This document shows positions 35,268 through 44,970 of a DNA stretch of 64,000 nt, piece by piece. A program made the translations under genes and the position numbers. Below the pieces are notes generated by a model. That model worked only from the letters and a program-made list of their open reading frames with translations, searched no databases and was not told the origin of the DNA. Numbering within the stretch: the stretch's first letter is position 1; every line of letters begins with the position of its first letter. Where the stretch lies: NCBI GenBank assembly GCA_023667765.1, contig JAMOZS010000003.1:1-64000 (forward strand). The letters are read 5' to 3'. Origin of the DNA: Roseburia sp. Lineage in GTDB: Bacteria; Bacillota; Clostridia; Lachnospirales; Lachnospiraceae.

Positions 35268-36776
35268 ATGAAAAAATTATATAAGCTGTTGACAGCTTGT
35301 ACTTTTGCATTAATGCTGTTATGTTCCACATCTATAACCTCTCAGGCCGAAGAGACAAAGGCGGAAGCTTTCGGCACTCTGACCCATGTAAATCCGGAAT
35401 ATCGGAATATGATTTCCCTGACGGATGTCCAGGAGCCTGCCGCCTATACCGTTACCGACAGCTCCGAACCGGCTCTTGAGACCCTTAGCTATGATAAGGC
35501 CGTAGCTTATGTGCGCAAGCAGATGATTGCCAGAAAGACTTCTTTTAGCTTTACCTTTCAATGGGATAAGTATATGGGGCAGTCCGCTTATAACGAATTC
35601 CTGGACGATGTTTTTGAAGAAACCGATAAGACGGACCCTAAGGCCGGTGATTACCTTCATTTCCACTACCTGAGTTCACGAGCATCCTACCGCTACTACT
35701 ATTCCTCCGGCAGCTATACATATGAAATGACCATGACAACAGAGTATTTTACGACTGCCAAGCAGGAAACCGCTTTTGAAAAGAAGCTGACTTCCGTAAT
35801 GAAATCTCTGAAACTCAGCAAAAAGACAGACTACGAAAAGGTATCTGCCGTATATAAATACATTACCGACCATATTACTTATGATTATGACGCTCTTAAT
35901 TACTATTCCTATACAGGTTCCATAGACAGTTACGAAGCTGCCTGGTCTGCTTACGGCGGTCTGGTGAAAGGGACCTGCGTCTGCCAGGGATATGCCTCCC
36001 TGTTTCATCGCATGATGAAGGAAGCAGGCGTTTCCTCCCGCGTGATTACCGGTTATGGTAACGGAGGTAAGCATGCCTGGAATATCGTAAAACTGAACGG
36101 CAAATATTACAATTTGGATGCTACCTGGGATGCCTACGACCCGGATTCCGGCATCATGAAGGGCACTCGGAACTGGTTCCTGCTCTGCCCCTCCAGCTTT
36201 AATAAGACCCATGTAAGAGATTCACAGTATAATACTTCTGCTTTTAATAAGAAATACCCTATGGGTAAAACGAATTACAATCCTGACAAGGATTCTGCAA
36301 ACAAAAAGTATACGATTACCTATAAGCTGAACGGCGGTAAGAATTCTTCCAAGAATCCCAGCACTTACACCAAATCTTCCGCTACCATCACTCTTAAGAA
36401 TCCTACAAGAACAGGATACACCTTTAAGGGCTGGTATTCAGACAAGAACTTCAAGAATAAGGTAACCAAGATTTCCAAGGGAAGCACCGGCAATAAGACA
36501 TTATACGCTAAGTGGGCCGCTAACAAATATACGGTTGTATTTAACGGCAATAATAATACCAACAATGTTAAGATGAGCTCCAAGACCTATAAATACGGCA
36601 CATCCTATAAGCTTCCTGCAAATACCTTCAAGAGAACCGGTTATACCTTTACAGGCTGGAACACCAAGAAGGACGGCAGCGGTAAATCCTATTCCAACAA
36701 AGCGTCCGTCAAGAACTTAACCACTAAATCCGGCGGCAAAGTAACCTTGTACGCCCAGTGGAAGAAAAAGAAATAA
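35268..36776 (+). CDS. Secreted transglutaminase-like protein with InlB B-type repeats
   Basis: 502 residues. A signal peptide (about 1-27, cleavage near SQA-EE) is followed by a transglutaminase-like domain with Cys239 in CVCQGYASLFHRM, His269 in GKHAWNIV and Asp284 in YYNLDATWD. Two Listeria-Bacteroides/Flg_new (InlB B) repeats follow (about 347-416 and 420-498; GYTFKGWYSD and GYTFTGWNTK, each closing LYAKW or LYAQW). The tail is lysine rich; no LPxTG. Start ATG 35268 has AAGGAGG 7 nt upstream; a longer frame from 35169 lacks one. Probably a surface peptidase or crosslinker; substrate unknown. Confidence 0.85.
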   Translation: MKKLYKLLTACTFALMLLCSTSITSQAEETKAEAFGTLTHVNPEYRNMISLTDVQEPAAYTVTDSSEPALETLSYDKAVAYVRKQMIARKTSFSFTFQWDKYMGQSAYNEFLDDVFEETDKTDPKAGDYLHFHYLSSRASYRYYYSSGSYTYEMTMTTEYFTTAKQETAFEKKLTSVMKSLKLSKKTDYEKVSAVYKYITDHITYDYDALNYYSYTGSIDSYEAAWSAYGGLVKGTCVCQGYASLFHRMMKEAGVSSRVITGYGNGGKHAWNIVKLNGKYYNLDATWDAYDPDSGIMKGTRNWFLLCPSSFNKTHVRDSQYNTSAFNKKYPMGKTNYNPDKDSANKKYTITYKLNGGKNSSKNPSTYTKSSATITLKNPTRTGYTFKGWYSDKNFKNKVTKISKGSTGNKTLYAKWAANKYTVVFNGNNNTNNVKMSSKTYKYGTSYKLPANTFKRTGYTFTGWNTKKDGSGKSYSNKASVKNLTTKSGGKVTLYAQWKKKK

Positions 36777-36793
36777 AGAAATCTAAAAGCAGG

Positions 36794-36832
36794 AAAAGCT
36801 GGCATCTATAAACAGAAGATGTCAGCTTTTTT
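36794..36832 (+). terminator. Rho-independent terminator (likely bidirectional)
   Basis: AAAGCTGGCATCT pairs with AGATGTCAGCTTT across a 9-nt loop (one G-U pair), followed by a T-run on the plus strand; the minus strand also ends in TTTT. It serves the secreted-protein gene and probably also the convergent gene ending at 36864. Confidence 0.85.
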
Positions 36833-36863
36833 GATTAGGCAACCGCCGATTCCTTTGAGCATA

Positions 36864-38288
36864 TCATGCTCTTCCCTGCACATTATCACAAAAATTCTTT
36901 GCCAATAGTATTCTTTCCTGACAAATTCTACTGATACAATCCAATTTTTTTCGGTCAACAGGCACATCCTCATATTCCCTATATGTAATGTCCAGGCTCT
37001 TAAAAAAAGGCTCCAGCTCTCCGGCCGCCAAGGGATTGATAAAGGCGATAAAATAATAATCCCGCCTCCAGATATACAGTATATGGAAGCCCTCCCGCCT
37101 GTTGACGGCATAATAGCCCCTCTTAAAATTCTTAGACACAAATTCCAGGGAGTGAATCACCGCATTCTCCGTGATAATAAAGATAGGCAATTTATAAGCC
37201 AGACCCCTGATTCTGTTTTTCATACTGCGAAACAGCTTCGTCTGCACAAACACAAGGTCATTTCGAATGCTCCTGATAATTTCCGTACAGTAATCCTCAT
37301 TCCCGATTACCGTGGTATAATAAGTAGTCTGCCTGTTTTCGTCGTAAAAAGAAAACATCCTGATTTCCTCAAAGCCTCCCATTGGATGTTCCAGAAATAC
37401 CGGATAATCTGTATGTTCTTCCTGATTGATAATATCAAAAAAAGCGCTGACACCACATTCCTGAAACTGCAGCATCCTCGTGCTATCCAGTTCCAGGGGA
37501 AGATTCATCAGATATTCCACATGATTACAATGATAATAAATATTTCCCCTCCCCACCGTATCCGCCCTCCGCATCAGACGCTCCCGAAATATAGAGGCGC
37601 CTATCACTCTTTCAAAGGCTCTTAAAGAACAGGCGTGAACAAATTCACCGGTACATTGCTCCAACGAAAAGCCCCCCTGTACCATATCCTCCAAATCCGT
37701 ATACTTATGATTATTTCTGAAAATCACATTCACCAATATATCAAAGCGTTTATTAGGGGCAAAGCTTCTTGCATTTTGCTCCTCTGAAAAAAAGACATGC
37801 AGCTCTCTGGCATTGTTAAATGTTTCTAGGGGAAGCAAGTCCAAATTCACATTCAGGGCGGCTGCTCCCAAGAGACGCAGCCATGCAGTCATACTCCGGG
37901 CGTCTTCCGCACTGTGAACTCTGCCGTTCATACAACACAGCTTTCTAAAGTAGTTATAATACTGGCTGTTCCTGAGTTTGAGATTCTCTATGTTCTTTTC
38001 ATAATGCTCCTTACCCTCTCGCAGGAATACATCCAGACTTTCTATATTTACGGCTATCCTTTCCTGCATACGTCTCATATACTGTAATAGCTCTGCATAC
38101 ATCCATCTGCATTTCTCATTAGCAAATGCATTCTTCTCCAACATCATGACAAACTGCCCGAAGGTAGTCGTGGTATACAGCTCCGCATGCTGAGCCTCAT
38201 GTCTGCTGACCTGAGCAAGCCGGTCCTCCTGCAGCTGTGCATTTATCATTTCCCCATTTGAAAATTGAAACTCACCCTCTGTATTCAT
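36864..38288 (-). CDS. Unrecognised protein with an HEAQH metallopeptidase-like motif
   Basis: 474 residues, soluble, no signal peptide. I do not recognise the family. Near the N-terminus, VSRHEAQHAELYTTTTFGQF contains H30-E-A-Q-H34, which fits the HExxH zinc motif; no third ligand can be assigned. The middle is helical, and the C-terminal third has beta-rich stretches ending near a Cys-containing helix. It is the last gene of the polysaccharide cluster, 40 nt after the flippase gene. GGAG lies about 10 nt before the ATG. The motif could be coincidental. Confidence 0.6.
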   Translation of the reverse strand: MNTEGEFQFSNGEMINAQLQEDRLAQVSRHEAQHAELYTTTTFGQFVMMLEKNAFANEKCRWMYAELLQYMRRMQERIAVNIESLDVFLREGKEHYEKNIENLKLRNSQYYNYFRKLCCMNGRVHSAEDARSMTAWLRLLGAAALNVNLDLLPLETFNNARELHVFFSEEQNARSFAPNKRFDILVNVIFRNNHKYTDLEDMVQGGFSLEQCTGEFVHACSLRAFERVIGASIFRERLMRRADTVGRGNIYYHCNHVEYLMNLPLELDSTRMLQFQECGVSAFFDIINQEEHTDYPVFLEHPMGGFEEIRMFSFYDENRQTTYYTTVIGNEDYCTEIIRSIRNDLVFVQTKLFRSMKNRIRGLAYKLPIFIITENAVIHSLEFVSKNFKRGYYAVNRREGFHILYIWRRDYYFIAFINPLAAGELEPFFKSLDITYREYEDVPVDRKKLDCISRICQERILLAKNFCDNVQGRA

Positions 38289-38327
38289 TTCTGTTTATCT
38301 CCGCCTCAGATATTCCTGCAACAAGCG

Positions 38328-39779
38328 CTACTTTTTTTGCATCATTGATTGAAACATATTTATCATGACATGATATAAGGATAATTTATCCCTTCCGGCA
38401 AAAAGCCTTTGAAAGCCAAACAATATGATAAGATATACGGCGCCGCCGCATATTATCTGAAGGATATTGGTTCCTATCCCGACTCCCAGCTTATTTCCTA
38501 TCACTCTTATCACAACTAACATCAAAACAGCATCTGACAAATATAGTGGAAAATACCGGAATGCTCTTACGATTCTGTCTTTTCTTTGGATGATATTCAC
38601 CGAAAGGAAGGTAATCATCATCTCCGAAATAACGGTTGCTATCGCTACTCCTATATAAGAGAACTCAGGAATCAGTATGCAATTCAATATAATATTCATA
38701 AGTACTCCCATCGCAATCGTAGTAACATATTTTCGATCCTGTTCCAAAGGTATAAAATATTGCGTCCTTAATATACTGGTAATCCCTGAAAAAATAAGCA
38801 CTATCGGCAAAACATGCATCACGCCGATACATTCTAAAAAAGTCTCCCCCATATACCACGGCACAAACTCCTTTGCTATGGCAATCATTCCAAATATGAT
38901 AGGAAACATAATGGCGCTTGACATATCTATAGAATTCATTACATATCCAACATTTTTGTTATTCTGTTTCGTAGCCACCAGATGGGACGCCTGTGCCGTA
39001 AACACATTCGCCAAAACCGTGTATAATTGCAAAGGCATATTCACAACCTTATATACATTCTCATAGATTGCCACAGAATCCGTATCCTTCAAAAATCCCA
39101 ACATGATTTCATCCGTATAATAAGCCCCCCTTAAGGCTAAAATCGGAAGAAACATAACCATCATAGGTTTTATATACTTATAAACAGTAGCCTTGTCAAT
39201 CTTCGCAATATCCAGCATTTTCAGCGCCTTTGGCCATACACTGATATCCCCCAGCAGATAACTCAGGCTCATTATCAGAAAATATAGCGGCAGAGAAGCC
39301 TCCGTCTTTACAAACAGAACAATCAGGACAGCCGACACCAGCCTAATCATCACATTTCTCAACAGAATCGTCGCAATATTTTCCAAACCGAGAAAGAACC
39401 AGGAAATCCTGATACCCTGACCTATCAGAAACGGTAAAAGCAAAACAAAATAGAATTGATACTTCTGTGCAAAAAGGAACACGTAAATCAAAAAAGCAAG
39501 GATGGAAATGGCAGACGCCGATACCTGTATCAGAAAAATACATTTAAATGTCCGGGTCATTTCCTTTTTGTTGTTTCTGGTTTTTGCTATGGCCCTTGTT
39601 CCGCAGGTATTCACACCAAGCTGACAAACTAAAAGGAAAAAGCCAACAATAGAATAGGTATAAGAATAGATACCAATCCCGCTTTTTCCAATGGTAGCGG
39701 ATAGGTATGGAATTAACAATAAGGGATATAACGCAATAATGACTTCATATAAAAATGAGTATAATAAATTTTTTTTCAA
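38328..39779 (-). CDS. Wzx-type oligosaccharide flippase
   Basis: 483 residues and about fourteen membrane segments. The N-terminus KNLLYSFLYEVIIALYPLLL and GIGIYSYTYSIVGFF are typical of the polysaccharide biosynthesis/MATE-like flippases. It would move undecaprenyl-pyrophosphate-linked repeat units to the outer face for polymerisation. The start is a TTG at 39779 with GAGG 9 nt upstream; the family alignment at the very N-terminus supports this. It lies 11 nt after the Wzy-like gene. Confidence 0.88.
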   Translation of the reverse strand: MKKNLLYSFLYEVIIALYPLLLIPYLSATIGKSGIGIYSYTYSIVGFFLLVCQLGVNTCGTRAIAKTRNNKKEMTRTFKCIFLIQVSASAISILAFLIYVFLFAQKYQFYFVLLLPFLIGQGIRISWFFLGLENIATILLRNVMIRLVSAVLIVLFVKTEASLPLYFLIMSLSYLLGDISVWPKALKMLDIAKIDKATVYKYIKPMMVMFLPILALRGAYYTDEIMLGFLKDTDSVAIYENVYKVVNMPLQLYTVLANVFTAQASHLVATKQNNKNVGYVMNSIDMSSAIMFPIIFGMIAIAKEFVPWYMGETFLECIGVMHVLPIVLIFSGITSILRTQYFIPLEQDRKYVTTIAMGVLMNIILNCILIPEFSYIGVAIATVISEMMITFLSVNIIQRKDRIVRAFRYFPLYLSDAVLMLVVIRVIGNKLGVGIGTNILQIICGGAVYLIILFGFQRLFAGRDKLSLYHVMINMFQSMMQKK

Positions 39780-39790
39780 TCCTCAATTCC

Positions 39791-40963
39791 TCACATCTCT
39801 CTATTCCCAGATGAAATACGCACAACGTATATCATAAAAACGGCAAAGCATATCAAAGACGTCACCTGTAAAACCTCCGGTGAAATCATTAACCCGCTCC
39901 CTGTTAAAAAAAAGTAGAAACCTACTAAACCGCCAAGAGAAAAAAACAGAATTTTCTCGTTTGTCTTTATTATAATTTTTGCGGGTATGTCATACTTTAT
40001 AAGGAGGATTGCAAGAAATACCGGAAAAACTATCATCGTCTGTCGAACCAGAAACAGCTGCAGGAAAAAAACAGCTGCCAGGAAAGCTTTCTCCGGAAGC
40101 AAACCTTTCGTCTTAGTTTTTTTGGAATGACTTGATTTGAAATACCAACCTATCATAATCACGGCAATACCTTCGCATATAAGCGACAAATAAACAGAAG
40201 GAACCGGCAGAGAAAAACCCATCCAATTAAGAATATTATTTAAATCCGCTATCTGAAATAAAGAAATACAGGTATATATCACATATTTCCTGATGGTATC
40301 ATAATTCCATTTAAAACACAATGGAATGAGTATCATCTGAAAGAACAACAATGCGATAAGCTTTGCGTCTCCGGAAAGAAGCATCAGCCCCTGGGAAAAA
40401 AGCGCTCCTGTCAAAAAATGCTTCTCATATTTTTTTTCCTCATAATAAAATCCCAAAAAAACAGTTACGGCCGTGAACAATATCAAATATGCATCGATTC
40501 TGTCCGGCTGAATCAGCAGCTCTCCATATAAGGATAACAAATCCGGCGATACCAGTTTTTTGATGGCAATAAAAATCAGACCACAACTCCCGCAAAGAAC
40601 AAATCTTACCAAAATCTCGGGAGAACAGCTTCTTCCCTTCCACACGAGAAGTCCTAATATCACACAGCTTAACACAGAGGTCAAAATTTCCAACGCCGTC
40701 GGAAACATACCATAACATTGTATGATAAAGAGAATACTATTTGCCGTCAGCAAAAGTATCAAAACAATCGACAGCTTATCCGGTACTTTAACCTTCTTAT
40801 CATATTTTGTTCTGGCAAAATCAAAAACACCTACTAACAGGATTATCAACAGTTCTGCATTTTTTACAGGGAATTGCGGAAACTGAACCTGAAAAAAAAT
40901 ATAAACGCTAAACATCAGATAAAGTAAACGCACATTTGAAGCTCTTGCCGGTATGCCCTTCAT
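39791..40963 (-). CDS. Wzy-like polytopic membrane protein (polymerase/ligase candidate)
   Basis: 390 residues, about eleven membrane segments, including a longer loop around VSPDLLSLYGELLIQPDRID. Size, topology and position next to the flippase fit an O-antigen polymerase or ligase, but no conserved Wzy motif can be claimed because these proteins diverge strongly. ATG 40963 is preferred: it begins one nt after the stop of the upstream gene, with GAGG 9 nt before it. GTG 40978 and ATG 40972 are in-frame alternatives. Confidence 0.6.
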   Translation of the reverse strand: MKGIPARASNVRLLYLMFSVYIFFQVQFPQFPVKNAELLIILLVGVFDFARTKYDKKVKVPDKLSIVLILLLTANSILFIIQCYGMFPTALEILTSVLSCVILGLLVWKGRSCSPEILVRFVLCGSCGLIFIAIKKLVSPDLLSLYGELLIQPDRIDAYLILFTAVTVFLGFYYEEKKYEKHFLTGALFSQGLMLLSGDAKLIALLFFQMILIPLCFKWNYDTIRKYVIYTCISLFQIADLNNILNWMGFSLPVPSVYLSLICEGIAVIMIGWYFKSSHSKKTKTKGLLPEKAFLAAVFFLQLFLVRQTMIVFPVFLAILLIKYDIPAKIIIKTNEKILFFSLGGLVGFYFFLTGSGLMISPEVLQVTSLICFAVFMIYVVRISSGNREM

Positions 40964-40964
40964 C

Positions 40965-42821
40965 CTAATCATCCTCACTCTTCAAAATATCCTGCCAGCT
41001 TTCTCCCAAAAAATAAATATACTGATTTTCACTCAATATCATTGGCTCAATGGATGTGGCGCCTGTTTCTTCCAACAACTCTCCCAGCATATACCGATTG
41101 CTGACAATAATGCTGCATTCAGGATCTGCACTCTCGTAATCCTCGGATAAAGTCCAATCAGCTAAAGCAAACTGGAGATTCTCCGCCTCTAAATGGGAAA
41201 AACCTGCATAATAGATTTTTTTCGTTGGCATCTCCTGCATTTGCAGTTCCTCAATAGAATCATAGATAGCATCTATTTTGCTATAGTTTTCTCGTGATTC
41301 CGGTATATATAGTTCTACCATAACATAAGAAAACATAAAAACAGAGAGCGCTAAAGATACCACACAACACTTTACTGGCTTGTTTTTGTATAAGAAGAAA
41401 ATACATATCCCGAAGAAAATGGTCCCCAGCAATACCGTATCAAACAAGATTTCACTGCCTATCGTATCCAGCCTCTTCGCTAATGTAAAGGGCATAAACG
41501 CAGCATATACAGCCTTACTCCTATATCTTATCTCTGTTCCCCCAAAATATAGCTGTAAAAAAAGAATAGCTAAAAACTTAATTGCTGCAAAGCTGGCAAT
41601 AGAGCCGAATAGAATGCTTTCCCTCTTGTGGCTCAGCAGCTCATAACCCCCGTAAATAAATGGTAATAAAGGAATAAAATATAGAAAATGATATCTTAAA
41701 TAAAATAACCAACCGTTTATGGTTCCGTCTGCCAATGCATCCATAGTAGTCTCCGTTCCATGAACACAAAATAAAAACAGACTTGCGCATATCACGATTC
41801 CCAAAAAAAGCAACGCAACAATCATATTGTCAATCGCAATGGCATTTACCTTTTTCTTCTTTTGCTCCCTATCTGTTTTGAAGGTGAAATAAGCTATGGG
41901 CAAAATGATACATAAAATACCGCCGGAGGTCATCACCATGCCGCATACCCTTCCTATTACAAGGGACAAAAAAGCATATAATCCATCCAAGGATAATAAC
42001 AGCCCAAATTCCGAAAACACCCCTGTGGAAGAGAATGCTCCCTCTATCGTATTTTGTACAATTTCTGTTGACCAAAGATTGCTCCTGATATTCTTTCCCA
42101 TATATTCTACCAAAAAATATCCCCCTGTCAACAAAACAACAAGAATTGGCAAATTAAAAATACACTTTTTATATTTCAGCCTGATTACGATTGCCGTCAG
42201 AAGTACCGCGCAAATGGCAAAAATCGCTCTTGTGTGCAGGGATAAGGAATATACCATTGTAAGAGCGGTCAGAATCGTACCTACTCCTTTCTGATATCTC
42301 TTATTTTCCATACGAAACAACCACAATAGCTCCAAAAGCAAAAGCCAAACCGTAAAATAAAGCGGTAATTCATTATAAATATATGCGCCCTCCAGACCCT
42401 CAAAGTAAAAAAGAGAGGTTGACAGACATACCATTACCGCTTTTATATCGTCCGCCATACCCAGGTATTTCGTGTATATGACGTAGCATATCACTGAAAT
42501 ACCGCCATGTATCAATGCATTTGCAAAGTGCATGAAAAAATAACGCCAATAGGCAGATTTGACCCATAACATAATAGGTGTTAATAAAATCGTATAACCT
42601 CCGCCATAAAATCGCGCCACCTGGTCAACCAATTCATTCCAGTCGTACTTCGTAAAGCTGGTAACCCCACATGCAATCGTAAGAAACTCATCACTGCTGA
42701 CCATACATCTTAAAACAGGCATTAAATAGGCATATCCTATCGTATAATATATTACGGGAATCACAAAAGCAAAAAAAAGATTCCTTCTTCTGTTTAAAAA
42801 GCTTCGCCTAACCATTTTCAT
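40965..42821 (-). CDS. Polytopic GT-C-like membrane protein
   Basis: 618 residues with about twelve membrane segments and a soluble C-terminal tail of about 110 residues. The first external loop has VSSDEFLTIACG, then FYGGGYTILLTPIML; the acidic pair after helix 1 and aromatic-glycine motif resemble GT39-like enzymes. It may add a side sugar to the polymer outside the membrane. Start ATG 42821 overlaps the TAA of the GT8 gene by one nt (TAATG) with GGAG upstream. Function inferred from topology and neighbours. Confidence 0.55.
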   Translation of the reverse strand: MKMVRRSFLNRRRNLFFAFVIPVIYYTIGYAYLMPVLRCMVSSDEFLTIACGVTSFTKYDWNELVDQVARFYGGGYTILLTPIMLWVKSAYWRYFFMHFANALIHGGISVICYVIYTKYLGMADDIKAVMVCLSTSLFYFEGLEGAYIYNELPLYFTVWLLLLELLWLFRMENKRYQKGVGTILTALTMVYSLSLHTRAIFAICAVLLTAIVIRLKYKKCIFNLPILVVLLTGGYFLVEYMGKNIRSNLWSTEIVQNTIEGAFSSTGVFSEFGLLLSLDGLYAFLSLVIGRVCGMVMTSGGILCIILPIAYFTFKTDREQKKKKVNAIAIDNMIVALLFLGIVICASLFLFCVHGTETTMDALADGTINGWLFYLRYHFLYFIPLLPFIYGGYELLSHKRESILFGSIASFAAIKFLAILFLQLYFGGTEIRYRSKAVYAAFMPFTLAKRLDTIGSEILFDTVLLGTIFFGICIFFLYKNKPVKCCVVSLALSVFMFSYVMVELYIPESRENYSKIDAIYDSIEELQMQEMPTKKIYYAGFSHLEAENLQFALADWTLSEDYESADPECSIIVSNRYMLGELLEETGATSIEPMILSENQYIYFLGESWQDILKSEDD

Positions 42822-43831
42822 TATTCTCCATTCATGTAATGAGCGACCCATTGTTTTAAATTCTTTATGGGCAGCTTCGGTAATATAGACTTTAGAACTT
42901 TTTTCTCAATGACATGGAGCAAATAATAGATATAACTTGGCACATTTCTATATACCGCATTTCTAAATCTCCTGAAAAAGGACAGGCCGCTTTCAGGCAG
43001 AGGCTCCCCTTCCCAGGGAGAAAGATTCCGATATTTTATAAACAACTCCTTATAGGGATGTTTACAGTTTCTATACCATGGTCTGCCATAGATACTGTTG
43101 GAAAAATGTATGATAACCGGTGCTTTCACAGCCTCCTGAATCTGCGCATCCGTATAGTATTTTTTAATTTTATTAAGCCTGCAAATATGCTTCGGTTTAC
43201 AGCACATCATGCTCCACAAGAGATTATATTTCGGTTCTAATACAAGCATATGGTCATAGCATACCGCATTAATGATATTCTGATCGTGATATGGCGGAAT
43301 CTCTCCATGCAGGTTCAAAAAATCAACCAGCTTCTCTGTAACCTTTTCAGCTCTCCATGCTTTTAAATTCATTAGGAGCATCCCCGTGTTTAAATACTGT
43401 TTTTCCTCCGGAAAACCAATCCTTTGTCTACATTCATAGCTTGCCCCCGGACCCTGGACGCCCGCAATCCACGCATCATGCATTTCTGTCTGATATAATT
43501 CTTCCAAAGAGCCGTTAATCAGCAAATCGCAGTCCAAATAGAGAAGCCTGTCCTCTTCTGTAATTTGCGTTCCAAAGAAGCGACCATAATAGGATTTGTT
43601 CGGAGCATTCAAATCTCCATCGTTCACTAAATCATCCAAAGGAATGAATTTTATCATACGATTATAGTTTCCCACTAAATCGCTTAATATCTTTTTCGAC
43701 TCATCTGTCATGCCGCAGTCAATTAAAAAAATATGGATTTCCTGTACATCTTTATTGTTTTCCAATAAACTAACGATAGATACCCCCGCTACAGGAACAT
43801 ATCTGTTATTTAAGGAATATAATATATTCAT
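42821..43831 (-). CDS. Glycosyltransferase family 8
   Basis: 336 residues: MNILYSLNNRYVPVAGVSI, then LLYLDCDLLINGSLEELY with the metal-binding DxD, YLNTGMLLMNLKAW and PPYHDQNIINAVC are the GT8 pattern shared by galactosyl- and glucosyltransferases of lipopolysaccharide and capsule. It uses a nucleotide sugar with retention of configuration. It overlaps the pyruvyltransferase-family gene by 4 nt and the GT-C gene by 1 nt. Donor and acceptor not readable. Confidence 0.88.
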   Translation of the reverse strand: MNILYSLNNRYVPVAGVSIVSLLENNKDVQEIHIFLIDCGMTDESKKILSDLVGNYNRMIKFIPLDDLVNDGDLNAPNKSYYGRFFGTQITEEDRLLYLDCDLLINGSLEELYQTEMHDAWIAGVQGPGASYECRQRIGFPEEKQYLNTGMLLMNLKAWRAEKVTEKLVDFLNLHGEIPPYHDQNIINAVCYDHMLVLEPKYNLLWSMMCCKPKHICRLNKIKKYYTDAQIQEAVKAPVIIHFSNSIYGRPWYRNCKHPYKELFIKYRNLSPWEGEPLPESGLSFFRRFRNAVYRNVPSYIYYLLHVIEKKVLKSILPKLPIKNLKQWVAHYMNGE

Positions 43832-44949
43832 TGCATGCTTCCTATACTGTTTTTCTTTTCCATCTGTATCAGATGAGAAAGCTTCCGGCTATTATTTTCC
43901 AACAATCGCTCCTTTTCCCTCAGTACCCTTTCTATTTTATGATTCAAATCTTTTGCTAAAAGCTTCTCTACAAATACTGCCAATTCATTACAATCAAGCA
44001 TATTTACAAGGGATTGTACCTTACTCTCATAAATGATTGGAACAAAGGGACAGCTAGTCCTCAAAGCATAGATAATACTGTGCAATCTCATTCCAATTAA
44101 CAATTCCGCATTTGAAATAATATATAATAAATCCTCCGGTTTCGCAAGCTCCTCATTTATTATCTGATTTATGTCCTGCAATCTATCGGTACATAAAATA
44201 TCTCTTGCAACCCCTGCATCCCTTTCATAACAAAAAGAAAGAAAGACGACCGGCATTTTCTTTCTATCATTTATATATGCAACACATTCTCTCATCTGCT
44301 CAATGTAATGATTGTATTTACGTTGATTTCTAATCTTTAATTTTGTACACAGGGAGACAGGAATCAAGGGAACTGTATCAAACCAGTGTCTAATCGCTAT
44401 CGCCACATATTTATCGGGTAATTCTCTATATTTTTCTTCCATTCCGTTCAACGAGTATCTCAAGCCGAATACCGGGTCTGCCGTCAAGGTACATGGGATG
44501 TCCATCCTCTCCAACAGTTCCTGAGAATACCTGTCCCTAACGGTAATACGGGTTACTTTTTTCAATACCCTTTTTACACTCCTCCTATTGATTCCGTAAT
44601 GAAGAGGGCCAATGCTGTTCGCATAAACATAGGTGTACTTTCCGCATTTACATGCATATTTTAAATAATACAACCACCGGCTGACATTATAAATGGTTGT
44701 AGTATCCTGAAGTAAGCCGCCTCCCCCCAGGATAAACATATCACATTGCGCAATATGGCTTTTACAGGTGTTTCTGTCTGAATAAGATAAAAAGACAACA
44801 TTCGGATGAATTTTCTGACTATATTGTTTATTTAAGGATATGACAACAATATGATATTCCTCACGAAATCTCTGTATTAAAGCGTCTAATATTGCCTCGT
44901 CGCCATTGTTTTTTATACCTGAAGCGCAATGAATCACCATTTTTTTCAT
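43828..44949 (-). CDS. Polysaccharide pyruvyl transferase family protein
   Basis: 373 residues: IKNNGDEAILDALIQRF at the N-terminus, FILGGGGLLQDTTT, YANSIGPLHYG and RDRYSQELL match the CsaB/WcaK polysaccharide pyruvyl transferase family. Members put ketal pyruvate on cell-wall polymers or glycans, where it can serve as an anchor for S-layer-type proteins; some family members have unrelated roles. AAGGAG precedes the ATG. It sits between GT4 and GT8 genes. Confidence 0.82.
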   Translation of the reverse strand: MKKMVIHCASGIKNNGDEAILDALIQRFREEYHIVVISLNKQYSQKIHPNVVFLSYSDRNTCKSHIAQCDMFILGGGGLLQDTTTIYNVSRWLYYLKYACKCGKYTYVYANSIGPLHYGINRRSVKRVLKKVTRITVRDRYSQELLERMDIPCTLTADPVFGLRYSLNGMEEKYRELPDKYVAIAIRHWFDTVPLIPVSLCTKLKIRNQRKYNHYIEQMRECVAYINDRKKMPVVFLSFCYERDAGVARDILCTDRLQDINQIINEELAKPEDLLYIISNAELLIGMRLHSIIYALRTSCPFVPIIYESKVQSLVNMLDCNELAVFVEKLLAKDLNHKIERVLREKERLLENNSRKLSHLIQMEKKNSIGSMQ

Positions 44950-44970
44950 CGCCTTTTCTCCTTGTCCTGC

